Shown: positions 1 through 10,046, counted from the stretch's first letter. The stretch is 31,772 nt of DNA from an uncultured Prevotellaceae bacterium (GCA_900315105.1 OMXX01000046.1:1-31772), one strand, 5' to 3'. Notes: a model not told the origin generated them from the letters alone. Made by a program: numbers and translations.

Positions 1-180
1 ATAGTCAATACTGCGGAAAAAGAGTTAGGAGCATTGGTCGGTCCTGGATGCGGTTCTATAGCAGGGAGTTTGGTGGCATATTGTTTAGGAAGAACCAAGT
101 TTGACCCTTTGAAATACGATTTGATGTATGTATTGTCAGTTCAGCATCAGAGATGCGTCCATATTTTTCCGTTGAAATGA
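1..180 (+). pseudogene. dnaE-like fragment (DNA polymerase III alpha), decayed, open at left edge
   Basis: The frame is open from base 1 and stops at 178-180. Its first 41 codons align without gaps to residues 432-472 of the intact DnaE at 15365-19126, with 29 of 41 identical by my count, including VGPG, GS, AGS, VAYCLG and DPLKYDL. This is the palm region just before the catalytic Asp motif. Similarity stops abruptly after KYDL; the last codons do not match DnaE and the LFERFLNP and DIDTD motifs are missing. The Arg of the nearly invariant GPGRGS is Cys. It diverges too much from the local dnaE to be a recent copy, so a second polymerase gene of mobile or DnaE2-like origin is possible. The start lies outside the window. 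Confidence 0.6.
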
Positions 181-181
181 T

Positions 182-229
182 GACAAAATAAAGAAATCCC
201 GCAAACAAGCTCACGCTTGTCTACGGGAT
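182..229 (-). terminator. Intrinsic terminator after the tRNA-Val pair
   Basis: Read on the minus strand, ATCCCG pairs with CGGGAT and, inside it, ACAAGC pairs with GCTTGT around a 4-nt loop. A T-rich tract follows. It lies about 20 bp after the last tRNA. Confidence 0.75.
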
Positions 230-250
230 AATGTGTGAGAGAGAGAGAGT

Positions 251-324
251 GGGCGTTGACGGATTCGAACCGCCGACCCTCTGCTTGTAAGGCAGATGCT
301 CTAAACCAGCTGAGCTAAACGCCC
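251..324 (-). tRNA. tRNA-Val (anticodon UAC)
   Basis: The reverse complement folds as a full 74-nt cloverleaf: acceptor GGGCGTT/AACGCCC, D arm with AGCTCAGCTGGT, anticodon loop CTTACAA giving anticodon TAC, and T arm with GGTTCGAATCC. No CCA is encoded. It is identical to the copy at 377-450 and lies 52 bp downstream of it, so both probably come from one transcript. Confidence 0.97.
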
Positions 325-376
325 GAAACACTTTTCGGTGTGCAATTCTGATACCTCTAACTTTCTAAACTCTTGT

Positions 377-450
377 GGGCGTTGACGGATTCGAACCGCC
401 GACCCTCTGCTTGTAAGGCAGATGCTCTAAACCAGCTGAGCTAAACGCCC
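377..450 (-). tRNA. tRNA-Val (anticodon UAC), second identical copy
   Basis: Same 74-nt sequence and fold as the gene at 251-324. It is the promoter-proximal copy; the promoter at 477-509 ends 27 bp upstream. Tandem identical tRNA genes suggest a gene-dosage role. Confidence 0.97.
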
Positions 451-476
451 GGAAGAGATATTTCCGAATTGCGAGT

Positions 477-509
477 GCAAAGGTACTACATTTCTGTGAG
501 ACTACCAAA
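477..509 (-). promoter_or_regulatory. Bacteroidetes-type promoter for the tRNA-Val pair
   Basis: On the minus strand, TTTG (506-509) is followed after exactly 20 nt by TACCTTTG (478-485). This matches the sigma-ABfr consensus TTTG-N19/20-TAnnTTTG. The predicted start is about 20 bp before the first tRNA base. Confidence 0.8.
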
Positions 510-557
510 TTTTTCCCAGACTTTTTTCACTAATCTATCAATTTTTGTTGAAGCGCG

Positions 558-2483
558 CTAAAAACGTTGTTCAATCTCATTATTGCCCAGAATCACGGTT
601 ATTGTCTTACCGTCAGGTGTGTATCGGTAGTTTTCACATTCAAGAAGGCGCTCCATGATGCTCTCCATCTGTTCCTGTGAGAGTATCTCTCCGTAGGGCG
701 TGGCTGCACGTTCTGCAAGCTGTAAGGCGAGGAATGAGTTTATCTCCGATTTGACATCTGAGCCGTATTCCACCACCGCGCTCACAAGTTCGTTGACAAG
801 CGTAACAGCATCAAGTCCGTCAAGTCCACCCGGTATTCCCGAAACGCTATAGCTGCCGTTGCCCTCGTCGCTTATCTCGAAGCCGAGACTGCACATCTCG
901 CTGATAGCGGTCGGGAGGTATGGGGAATATGACGGCGGGAACTGCACGACCTCTGGGAAGAGTATCTTCTGCGTGCTTGAAGTGCGCGTCTCAAGGCTGT
1001 GCATATAGTATTCAAAAAGGATACGCACGTCCGCCCTGTACTGGTCGGTGAACATAAGTCCGTTTTCTACCTGTGTGACTATATACCTGCCGCTATACTG
1101 AAGATGTTCATGACCGCGATTAAGCAATGACACTTGGTCGTCGTCTTCTTCATCATTAAGTACAGAGGAGAATATATTACTATTCTCTGCCGTATCATCA
1201 ATATTGATAGCCGAAGGCCTATACAGACTCTCCCACTCCTGCGTCTGGCGCGGTTTATAGTCGCCGAGTCCGAGTGAAGAGCTTGGAATACCGCCTCCGT
1301 TGCGTGAGCCATGACCGCCGGAGGAAGCGCGTGAAGGCTTGTCAAGATACTGGGGCTCGTCGGAAGGAGTGCATTTGAATGGGTTGTACGAGGAATCAAT
1401 CTCGATAGTAGGCTGTTTGGCATCAAACGGCGCATCTGGATTATACACAGGGATGTCGGGACGCCCCTCAACGTCGAAATCTATCTCAGTAATGCCGGAG
1501 AACTTACCCACGGCATCGCGCACGGTAGCTACGAGTATCTGCCATATCGCCTGCTCGTTCTCAAACTTTATCTCTGTCTTGACAGGGTGGATATTAACAT
1601 CTATATCCTCGGGATTGACATCGAAGTATATGAAATAAGGCACTTGATCACCGGAAGGCACAAGGCGCTCGAAAGCCATCAGAACAGCCTTGTGGAAGTA
1701 CGGATGCTTCATATATCGTCCGTTGACGAAGAAGAACTGCTTTGCGCCTTTCTTACGGGCACTCTCGGGCTTGCCTACGAATCCGCTTATCTTGCACAGC
1801 GTGGTGGATGTTTCGAGGGGCAGGAGTGACTGGTTTATCTTTTTTCCGAAGACATCTATGATACGCTGTCGGAGCGAGGCGGCAGGGAGGCTCATTGTCT
1901 CCTGACCGTTGTTATAGAGCACGAAGGATATATGCGGATATACGAGTACGATGCGCTCGAATGTCTGGTTGATGTTGCTCATCTCCGTGGTGTTCGATTT
2001 CAGGAACTTCCTTCGTGCCGGCACGTTGAAGAACAGGTTCTCCACGCAGAAGTTACTGCCCACGGCACATGCCACTGGTTCCTGGGATATGACACGAGAG
2101 CCCTCCAATGTGATGCGTGTTCCAAGCTCATCCTCTGCCCTTCGTGTCTGCAACGTCACCTGAGCAACAGCGGCTACAGAAGCAAGAGCCTCACCTCGGA
2201 AGCCCATGGTGTGGAGAGCGAAGAGATCGTCGGCCTTGCGTATCTTGGAGGTGGCATGACGCTCGAAAGAAAGGCGGGCATCGGTTTCTGACATACCGCA
2301 TCCGTCATCGATAATCTGTATCGATGTACGGCCGGCATCCACCACGAATACCTTTATCGTCTTTGCACCTGCATCGATAGCATTCTCCACGAGTTCCTTG
2401 ATAACAGAGGCCGGGCGCTGTATCACCTCACCTGCCGCTATCTGATTGGCAACACTATCTGGCAGAAGTTGAATTATATCCAT
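558..2483 (-). CDS. mutL: DNA mismatch repair protein MutL
   Basis: 641 aa, within the usual MutL range. The N-terminal GHKL ATPase is clear: NQIAAGEVIQRPASVIKELVEN with the general-base Glu30, DDGCG (59-63), and GFRGEAL (94-100). A low-complexity linker (about 370-460) leads to the C-terminal dimerisation domain. MutL couples mismatch recognition by MutS to strand incision and excision. The endonuclease motif DQHA-x2-E-x4-E of MutLs from bacteria lacking MutH is here DQYRADVRILFE (from residue 480): His is Tyr and the first Glu is Val. The C-terminal Cys/His metal motifs are also not visible (TPYGE, YTPDGK). This protein therefore may not cut DNA itself. It is the last gene of a minus-strand run, 161 bp after the OstA-like gene. 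Confidence 0.95.
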   Translation of the reverse strand: MDIIQLLPDSVANQIAAGEVIQRPASVIKELVENAIDAGAKTIKVFVVDAGRTSIQIIDDGCGMSETDARLSFERHATSKIRKADDLFALHTMGFRGEALASVAAVAQVTLQTRRAEDELGTRITLEGSRVISQEPVACAVGSNFCVENLFFNVPARRKFLKSNTTEMSNINQTFERIVLVYPHISFVLYNNGQETMSLPAASLRQRIIDVFGKKINQSLLPLETSTTLCKISGFVGKPESARKKGAKQFFFVNGRYMKHPYFHKAVLMAFERLVPSGDQVPYFIYFDVNPEDIDVNIHPVKTEIKFENEQAIWQILVATVRDAVGKFSGITEIDFDVEGRPDIPVYNPDAPFDAKQPTIEIDSSYNPFKCTPSDEPQYLDKPSRASSGGHGSRNGGGIPSSSLGLGDYKPRQTQEWESLYRPSAINIDDTAENSNIFSSVLNDEEDDDQVSLLNRGHEHLQYSGRYIVTQVENGLMFTDQYRADVRILFEYYMHSLETRTSSTQKILFPEVVQFPPSYSPYLPTAISEMCSLGFEISDEGNGSYSVSGIPGGLDGLDAVTLVNELVSAVVEYGSDVKSEINSFLALQLAERAATPYGEILSQEQMESIMERLLECENYRYTPDGKTITVILGNNEIEQRF

Positions 2484-2526
2484 TTCTCTCTAAGTAAATC
2501 TCGCTTGCGCGAGGATATTCTTTTTT

Positions 2527-2632
2527 GGAAAGTAAATTATCAATAAATTACGACCAGTAAATTAATTTTCTTTCTGTGGCGAATGCCACGATAGTAATTT
2601 ACTGAATATAATTTGCTGCAAATTTACTTTCC
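2527..2632. repeat. Nested inverted-repeat element between mutL and the OstA-like gene
   Basis: Three concentric perfect arm pairs share one centre near 2580: GGAAAGTAAATT (2527-2538) with its complement at 2621-2632; CAGTAAATTA (2555-2564) with 2595-2604; and GTGGC (2576-2580) with GCCAC (2585-2589) around loop GAAT. It fills most of the intergenic space, so transcription into mutL passes through it. It could be a MITE-like insertion or a folded RNA affecting mutL expression. Confidence 0.7.
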
Positions 2633-2644
2633 CAAAATTTAGTC

Positions 2645-4324
2645 CTACTCTAATTTGCGTTTAGGCGCTTCCCTACGTTTCTCCTGTTTCAGTTCTTTTT
2701 CCTTACCCTTGCCTCTCCAGATGAATATATCATCCTTGTTCTTCGGACGGATATAGTCGAACCATGCAAAGGCGGGAAGATGGAACTTGTCGGGCGGTAT
2801 CTGGGTTATCGGGTACATAGTACCCGTTGATTTTGAAGCCCATATCTTCTCCAGCTTACGCTCAGGGGAGAGGTACATCTTCATCGTGTCGGTTTCAAGG
2901 AAATTGAGTCCGATGATTGTGGTATCGGCATCGTCGATAGGATAATACACAGCCTGCACATTGCCTATCGCCCATGTCTCACGTGCCTTGCCCTCTTGGA
3001 AATACACCTGCATCTCCTTTGCAGCCAACTGATTGTAGTGGGCAGAATCCATACGCTCAATGCTCATTGCCTGACCTATCACATCGGCATAGCGGATAGT
3101 AGAGTCCTGCATGTACGCGTGCATCACCTCGCCAAGCACCTGACGCCCCATATTCCATGCGATAGGGTCCTTGTAGAGCGTTAGGCATGAGTCCTTGGAG
3201 TTGAACACCAGGGAATCGCATACTGCCTGTATATCGGTACGGTATGCCCTCACCTTATGGAATCCGTGCATGACACGATATACGGAATCGGTATTGATGT
3301 TATAGGTATAGAGCTTTATGGAGTCGGCATGAACATAGAGGGTGTCGTTCTGTGAGAAGTCCATCACAACGGCAGAGTCGGTGGCAAAGCCGTATCCGAT
3401 ATTCTCGTCGTAATAGACATGATTACCAACGAACTGGTTCTTGTTCTTCTTATCGACATACACCACGTTTCCGAAGCCCTCGTCAATTTTCTTCTTGCTG
3501 TCAGAGAAAAGGCTGTCGGCTGTTATCGTCTTGTCCTCGTTATCCAAGGTAGAGCGGCCGTAGAGCATTGACTCCTCGGTGCTCGTGTTGTAATAGCCGT
3601 CTGTGGTATGCACGATGTTTCCCTGATTGATAATCATTGACGGTCCCACCTCGTTCTTGTCAGAAGTATAGTCGCCCACGATATGCGCCATAGAGGTCTG
3701 GGTGTCATAATACAAGGTGTCGGAATACATGGTCATCCTGTCATTCTTCAGGCGCACCTTGTAATAGAACACCGCCTCACGGGTCTCGGTATTGTATTGT
3801 CCCCAGTCGGATGTCAGCGTACTCCCCTTGTCGATAAGCTTGCCACCGTCGAAGAAATACGCTATGCCATACATGCGGTCGTAGTCGAGGGAGTCGCAGA
3901 ACAGTTTTGACTTACGATGCGTGAGCACCACATTTCGTCGTGCCTCCGCACGGTCATCGTTACCGTCATACCAAGCCCATTCCGATTTCAGCGTGAGGGT
4001 ATCGCCTTGTTTCATGAAGACGTGTCCGAAAGCCTCGAAGCTGTTGCTCTGCTCATTGAAATACGCGCTGTCGCAGGTAAGGATACCACCCTTATGGCGG
4101 AACTGCACCTTACCTCTCGCTATCTGGACATCTGGACGCTGACCATACACGTCGTATTCCAGTTCGTCGGCATGCTCCAGATACACACGCGGATCTTCCT
4201 GTTTGGCACCGGCACGCTGACGGCGAGGCTTGGCAGAGAAGACCACACTCAAGCCAAAAAGGCACAGGACCATCAACATGATGGTTCTGTGCCAGTTTAT
4301 ATTTGCTTTCTTGCGAGTCGTCAT
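2645..4324 (-). CDS. OstA-like (LptA-family) envelope protein
   Basis: 559 aa from the ATG at 4324. This start overlaps the stop of the upstream chaperone gene as TAATG, indicating translational coupling; a TTG four codons upstream is less likely. One hydrophobic segment near the N-terminus (RTIMLMVLCLFGLSVVFSA) is a signal peptide or anchor. From about residue 45 the sequence shows repeated beta-rich OstA/LptA-type units (ARGKVQFRHKGGILTCDSAY, FEAFGHVFMKQGDTL, ADSLFSDSKK). The family moves lipopolysaccharide across the periplasm. Being coupled to two SurA-like chaperones supports an outer-membrane-assembly role. The C-terminus is basic and Lys/Glu rich. The family call is good; the exact function is inferred. 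Confidence 0.8.
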   Translation of the reverse strand: MTTRKKANINWHRTIMLMVLCLFGLSVVFSAKPRRQRAGAKQEDPRVYLEHADELEYDVYGQRPDVQIARGKVQFRHKGGILTCDSAYFNEQSNSFEAFGHVFMKQGDTLTLKSEWAWYDGNDDRAEARRNVVLTHRKSKLFCDSLDYDRMYGIAYFFDGGKLIDKGSTLTSDWGQYNTETREAVFYYKVRLKNDRMTMYSDTLYYDTQTSMAHIVGDYTSDKNEVGPSMIINQGNIVHTTDGYYNTSTEESMLYGRSTLDNEDKTITADSLFSDSKKKIDEGFGNVVYVDKKNKNQFVGNHVYYDENIGYGFATDSAVVMDFSQNDTLYVHADSIKLYTYNINTDSVYRVMHGFHKVRAYRTDIQAVCDSLVFNSKDSCLTLYKDPIAWNMGRQVLGEVMHAYMQDSTIRYADVIGQAMSIERMDSAHYNQLAAKEMQVYFQEGKARETWAIGNVQAVYYPIDDADTTIIGLNFLETDTMKMYLSPERKLEKIWASKSTGTMYPITQIPPDKFHLPAFAWFDYIRPKNKDDIFIWRGKGKEKELKQEKRREAPKRKLE

Positions 4325-5763
4325 TACTTTATCCAACCCTCGTATTCAAAATTACAATTCTTATAGCGATCGTCCATACGGACATACGTATCCTTAATCT
4401 TACTCTTCACCCAGTTGCGGATGAGCTCCTCACGACGCTTCTCAAGCACCACGTTTTTCATTACCTGGAAATCATCGGTGATCTTAGCGCGATGTCCCTC
4501 AGTCCTTGACTTCAGCTTCACTATGGCACATACGGTCTTACCCTTTCCATTTACCATTGTAAACGCCTTTGATATCTCACCGACCTTCAGTCCCTCAACT
4601 GCGCGGGCAACCTCCGTAGGGAGATCTTTCATCTTGAACTTAGAGGTATGAGAACCGGTTTCCTGATCAAAGTTTGCCATCAGACCATTGCTGAGACGTG
4701 TATCCTTATCATCTGAGACATACGTGGCAGCCTCCTCGAAGGTGAACTTATTGGCACGAAGGTCATCGGCAATAGAGTCAAGGCGATGCAAGCCCGCATC
4801 GATGGCAGCACGTGGCACCTTCGGCTTGCGGAGGATATGACGGCACTTGATCTTGTCGCCGCGCTTGTCGATAAGCTGAATAATATGGAAACCGAACTCC
4901 GTCTCTACAATCTTGCTTATCTTCTTAGGGTCGCTAAGGTTGAAGGCAACGGCAGCGAAGGCAGGGTCATAGACACCACGTCCGGCATAATCCAACTCGC
5001 CTCCCTGACGTGCAGAACCCGGATCCTCGGAATAGAGGCGAGCAAGTGCTGCAAAGGAAGTAGAGCCCTCGGTGACACGCTTGGTATAGTCACGAAGATC
5101 ATCCTTCACCTTATTTATCTCTTCCAATGGAATTACCGGGGAATTGGTTACAATCTGCACCTCAACCTCAGTTGGCACGAATGGGATACTGTCTTCTGGG
5201 AGATTTTTAAAATAGTTTCTAACATCAGCTGGTGAAACCTTTACGTCCTCTACCAGTTTCTCGCGCATCCTGCTAATAAGCTGACGGTTCTTGAACTCAT
5301 CATGCAACTCGTTCCTCATCTGGGAGATTGTCTGCTTACGGTATTCCTCAAGACGCTCAACAGAGCCTGCCATCTGAATCCAGCCATTCAACTGCTGTTC
5401 GATGGCATTCGCAACCTCAGCATCTGTCACCTCAATACTGTCGATGGCAGCCTGATGGAGGAAGAGTTTCTGAACAGCCAACTGCTCAGGAATACGGCAA
5501 TCGGGATCTCCACCGAAGTCGATACCCTCCTGTTCACCCTGCATACGCATCACCTCGATGTCGGACAGGAGTATAGGCTCATCGCCTACCACCCATACAA
5601 CTTCATCAATGAAATTAGGGTTCGTGATTGTATTCTTGTCAACCTTTACAGAATCGTTAGCTGGCGATTCCTGCATCATAGAGCCTATACCTAGGCTATT
5701 GGTAACTGCAGAAGCAGCAAGCCCCATCAGGAGAAATGACGAAAGGATTATTTTATTTTTCAT
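4324..5763 (-). CDS. SurA-like periplasmic peptidyl-prolyl isomerase/chaperone
   Basis: 479 aa from the ATG at 5763; an in-frame TTG four codons upstream is rejected. A signal peptide lies at about residues 1-19 (KNKIILSSFLLMGLAASA). A SurA-type N-terminal chaperone domain (about 50-190) is followed by two parvulin (PpiC) domains at about 200-300 (LYSEDPGSARQGGELDYAGRG, GFHIIQLIDKRGD) and 305-410. This is the E. coli SurA order: chaperone, two rotamase domains, C-terminal helix. SurA escorts unfolded outer-membrane proteins. The gene overlaps the OstA-like gene by one base, and its start codon directly abuts the inverted-repeat element at 5764-5903, which must hold the ribosome-binding region. 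Confidence 0.88.
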   Translation of the reverse strand: MKNKIILSSFLLMGLAASAVTNSLGIGSMMQESPANDSVKVDKNTITNPNFIDEVVWVVGDEPILLSDIEVMRMQGEQEGIDFGGDPDCRIPEQLAVQKLFLHQAAIDSIEVTDAEVANAIEQQLNGWIQMAGSVERLEEYRKQTISQMRNELHDEFKNRQLISRMREKLVEDVKVSPADVRNYFKNLPEDSIPFVPTEVEVQIVTNSPVIPLEEINKVKDDLRDYTKRVTEGSTSFAALARLYSEDPGSARQGGELDYAGRGVYDPAFAAVAFNLSDPKKISKIVETEFGFHIIQLIDKRGDKIKCRHILRKPKVPRAAIDAGLHRLDSIADDLRANKFTFEEAATYVSDDKDTRLSNGLMANFDQETGSHTSKFKMKDLPTEVARAVEGLKVGEISKAFTMVNGKGKTVCAIVKLKSRTEGHRAKITDDFQVMKNVVLEKRREELIRNWVKSKIKDTYVRMDDRYKNCNFEYEGWIK

Positions 5764-5903
5764 AAGCCTAACCAAGCCTTCCCAAAGGGAAGGATGTTTT
5801 ATACACTCTTTCGCTTAAAAAAAGGCTTGGTTTTATTTTATATTAATATTGAAGTTTCATTACTATCTAACATCCTTCCCTTTGGGAAGGCTTGGTTAGG
5901 CTT
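5764..5903. mobile_element. MITE-like element with 35-bp perfect terminal inverted repeats
   Basis: The arms at 5764-5798 and 5869-5903 are perfect reverse complements over 35 bp, each with an internal palindrome CCTTCCC-TTT-GGGAAGG. No gene lies between them. The element fills the gap between two chaperone genes exactly, from the stop codon of one to the start codon of the other. The 60 bp at its left end also match the right end of the copy at 7303-7464 (shared GTTTTATACA and TTCGCTTA). No clear target-site duplication is seen. Confidence 0.75.
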
Positions 5904-7364
5904 TTAGTGCTTATTGACTGTTGCGAGTACTTCCTTATTCACTTCAACAGGGATACGCTCACGGAGAACGGCTATCCAACCCTGTTCGAGGGCTTCCTGA
6001 TAGTCAGCCACTACCTGCGCACGTACATCTCCCATCTCCTTTGGAGCCTTGAGCACATCGCCGAAGGTGGCATCGTATGGATAGTCCTTAATCTTCTTAG
6101 GAGTTGCCTCAAGACCGAACACGTCCTTATCCACGAGGGCGTTGTCACCCATCTTGAAGATACCCTTCTCCACACGGATACGGAGCACAGAGTCAGAATT
6201 GAACGTAGAGCGGAGAATCTCAGCCCATTCGTCGAAAGGCTTTCCTTTCAGCACCTTCCTCACCTCCATAACATCGTCAATGCTACGGGCATGATATGCA
6301 ATCCCCTTGAAACGAGGGGCATCCCATGTGTATTTCTTCTTGTTCTTCTTGAAATATGCGTTAAGGCCTTCCTCGTCCTTGCTTGCCTTTTCCCAAACCT
6401 CACGATTGCTTATCTCATAGAGAAGCAAACCGTCATGATACTCCTTGAAGAGATACTTCATGTCAGAGTCGAGGGAAGCAAGAGAGTCTGCACGCTGGTT
6501 CATTATCTGCTCCTGAGGCAGACCTGTAGCCTTCACCATCTGCTCCAGTTTACCGTTTATGATAGACTCACGAATACCGCGCGCATCAATGAAACGGTGA
6601 ATGTCGGTACGGAGAGAGTCGTATGACGGCATCGGAGCATGACCAAGCATCTTGACGATGTGATATCCGGCAGGAGAAAGGAAAGGCTTTGACACCTGAC
6701 CGTCTCTAAGCGAGAAAGCAACATCCTCAAACTCCTTGAGAGTCTGACCACGGGAAATCTGTCCGATGTTTCCGCCATTCTTATTAGAACCCGGATCCTC
6801 ACTATACCTGGAAGCGAACTGAGCAAAGTCACCACCTGCCATGATGGCATTATAGATGGAATCTGCACGATTCTTCACACGGATCTGCTCATCATTGCCT
6901 GCCTGCTGAGGAAGACGCAAAAGGATATGGGCAGGAGTAACCAAACCGTCAGGCCCTACCCTATTCTTCGTGTCATTATAGATCTTACGAGCCTCAGCCT
7001 CTACGTCAGCCTCATTGATAAGTGTTGGGCGCACCTGCTGGTCACGATAGCCAACATACTCCTTCTGATAGGAAGTCATGGTGTCCATCTTCTCTCCAAG
7101 GGCAGCTGCAACCTTCAGCTTATAGTTGATAAAGAGGTCAACATATTCCTCTATGGTCTTCTTGTCGATAACGCCCTCTGTATTGTTCTTGTTGTATGAA
7201 TACTCGAACTCAGAGCGAAGCACAGGCTCTCCGGCAATAGTCATTATCACAGGATCATTGTTCTGTGCGAATGCCGTCAACTGGACAGCGAAAAGGGAAA
7301 TGAAGCCCACCCAGGCCCTCCCAAAGGGAGGGATGCGATATAGTGAGTTAAACATTCTAAACAT
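5904..7364 (-). CDS. PpiC-type (parvulin) periplasmic peptidyl-prolyl isomerase
   Basis: 486 aa. A signal peptide spans about residues 1-33 (hydrophobic VGFISLFAVQLTAFA, probable cut before QNND). A SurA-like N-terminal region is followed by one parvulin domain at about 143-240 (TPAHILLRL, YSEDPGSNKNGGNIGQISRG, GYHIVKML). The C-terminal 240 residues show no second clear rotamase motif. It probably helps fold exported or outer-membrane proteins with the neighbouring SurA-like protein. Residues about 10-21 (RIPPFGRAWVGF) are encoded by one arm of the repeat at 7303-7464, so part of the signal peptide is repeat-derived. ATG codons at 7364 and 7355 are both possible starts. Confidence 0.85.
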   Translation of the reverse strand: MFRMFNSLYRIPPFGRAWVGFISLFAVQLTAFAQNNDPVIMTIAGEPVLRSEFEYSYNKNNTEGVIDKKTIEEYVDLFINYKLKVAAALGEKMDTMTSYQKEYVGYRDQQVRPTLINEADVEAEARKIYNDTKNRVGPDGLVTPAHILLRLPQQAGNDEQIRVKNRADSIYNAIMAGGDFAQFASRYSEDPGSNKNGGNIGQISRGQTLKEFEDVAFSLRDGQVSKPFLSPAGYHIVKMLGHAPMPSYDSLRTDIHRFIDARGIRESIINGKLEQMVKATGLPQEQIMNQRADSLASLDSDMKYLFKEYHDGLLLYEISNREVWEKASKDEEGLNAYFKKNKKKYTWDAPRFKGIAYHARSIDDVMEVRKVLKGKPFDEWAEILRSTFNSDSVLRIRVEKGIFKMGDNALVDKDVFGLEATPKKIKDYPYDATFGDVLKAPKEMGDVRAQVVADYQEALEQGWIAVLRERIPVEVNKEVLATVNKH

Positions 7365-7463
7365 ATATTATTGGACGCAGAAATGCAGAGTTATTGAGAT
7401 TTCTTTTTATTAAGCGAACATATGTATAAAACACCCTTCCCTTTGGGAAGGCTTGGTTAGGCT

Positions 7464-7464
<1 letters not shown>
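7303..7464. mobile_element. Second MITE-like copy, overlapping the ppiC 5' end
   Basis: Imperfect 33-bp arms (7303-7335 and 7432-7464) match those of the element at 5764-5903. The arm at 7432-7464 and about 30 bp inside it closely follow the left end of that element. The left arm lies inside the ppiC coding sequence; the right arm ends at the guaB stop codon. The pair brackets the ppiC gene. Confidence 0.7.
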
Positions 7465-8957
<1,493 letters not shown>

Positions 8958-8967
8958 TTATTGAGGT

Positions 8968-8976
8968 GCAAAGTTA
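8968..8976 (-). promoter_or_regulatory. guaB promoter, -7 element
   Basis: TAACTTTGC on the minus strand matches TAnnTTTG and lies 25 bp before the guaB start codon. No TTTG is present 20 bp upstream, so only this half of the promoter is supported. Confidence 0.5.
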
Positions 8977-9172
8977 CTAATTTTTTCCGAGATAATCGCC
9001 ATTATCTTTCATTTTTCTTTTCCTATTAATGCAAATTAACGCGGAAACGAGAAATTCCACTTCATTTCACACTAATTACGAATTAGTTGGTTAACAAGAT
9101 TTATTTTTTAACAACAGAAAAGAAATGCTTCTTTGCCTTTCCCTCTTTCCCTAACACAAACACCCTTTATCC

Positions 9173-9266
9173 TCCGTAGATACTCCATCGATACTCCATC
9201 GATACTCCATCGATGGTCCATCGTTTCGATGGAGGAACGATGGACTATCGATGGACTTATAATGGA
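9173..9266. repeat. 11-bp periodic array (TCCRT x5, then ATGGA x4 inverted)
   Basis: TCCGT/TCCAT cores start at 9173, 9184, 9195, 9206 and 9217, exactly 11 bp apart. ATGGA cores on the same strand start at 9229, 9240, 9251 and 9262, again 11 bp apart. The two halves are inverted relative to each other and could form a hairpin. It lies in the 376-bp gap (8943-9318) between guaB and the next gene, where I see no coding sequence. Confidence 0.85.
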
Positions 9267-9318
9267 GGAAGAGCTGTTCTATTACAAATTACTTGCATAG
9301 AGATAATAATTCTACAAA

Positions 9319-9945
9319 TCAATTTCTTTTCCTCGCATGTACCGGCTCACGATAAAAACCATACAAGGTATCGTTTGATAACAGCAGAGTATCCTTGCTA
9401 AGAAAAGTACCATGTTCTCTTTGATAAGAATAATCTTCATAAGCTGGTATTATTCGGATTAACATATATCTGTTAGTTCCTATTTGCTTATAATTCCCAT
9501 AGATTCTGATTTGCGATGAAACTTTATTAATTGGATTAATATCAAAACGATTTTTATATAAGACACTATCCTTAATCACTTGAGCTTTATAAAATTCTTC
9601 ACCATGCATTATTAGCTCATATTTATGGCCCTTGTGATTAATATCATATACAATATCATCACTATCATTACCGATTAATCTATACCAAGTGCTTTTGCAA
9701 CCAGGTCCTATAGCTAATATTGCAAGAAATACGAATGGGATTATCAGCAAATTAATAAGCAGAGCATATCCGATATTTCTTATTTTCTTGAAAAACAGAA
9801 ATATAATTCCTAAAATGCAAGATACACATATAGCATAAAATGTAAAGTACAATAAAGCAAGTTCTTGGAAGTATCCATTTGAGAATAAAACAATTCCAAG
9901 AATGATATCTACGCCTATGATATATACCAATTTATTATTCCACAT
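9319..9945 (-). CDS. Hypothetical membrane protein
   Basis: 208 aa, not recognised. Three hydrophobic segments (about 5-25, 30-53 and 58-82) are probable membrane helices. A soluble beta-rich C-terminal part of about 125 residues follows (from CKSTWYRLIGND) and ends in a basic tail. Codons are strongly A/T-ending compared with guaB and recQ, and the gene sits alone between a repeat array and a secreted LRR gene. That fits horizontally acquired or lineage-specific DNA. No function can be assigned. The ATG at 9945 is the first in frame. Confidence 0.7.
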   Translation of the reverse strand: MWNNKLVYIIGVDIILGIVLFSNGYFQELALLYFTFYAICVSCILGIIFLFFKKIRNIGYALLINLLIIPFVFLAILAIGPGCKSTWYRLIGNDSDDIVYDINHKGHKYELIMHGEEFYKAQVIKDSVLYKNRFDINPINKVSSQIRIYGNYKQIGTNRYMLIRIIPAYEDYSYQREHGTFLSKDTLLLSNDTLYGFYREPVHARKRN

Positions 9946-10007
9946 AAATATATGCCACTTATTTCATTAAAAACACCAATACAGGTGTGCAAATACAGGA
10001 AAGTATA

Positions 10008-10046
10008 TTCCCACACCACCAAGGGATTTACGTGGAAGTGTGGGAA
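10008..10046. terminator. Hairpin between the LRR gene and the membrane-protein gene
   Basis: TTCCCACAC (10008-10016) pairs with GTGTGGGAA (10038-10046), with inner CCAC/GTGG. It lies 100 bp after the LRR gene stop on the minus strand. No strong T tract follows, so termination is uncertain. The rest of the 201-bp gap (9946-10146) holds nothing I can identify. Confidence 0.4.

Noticed and set aside
1079..1471. Long frame antisense or offset to mutL
   Set aside because: It is an out-of-frame shadow of mutL with no independent start signal or family match.
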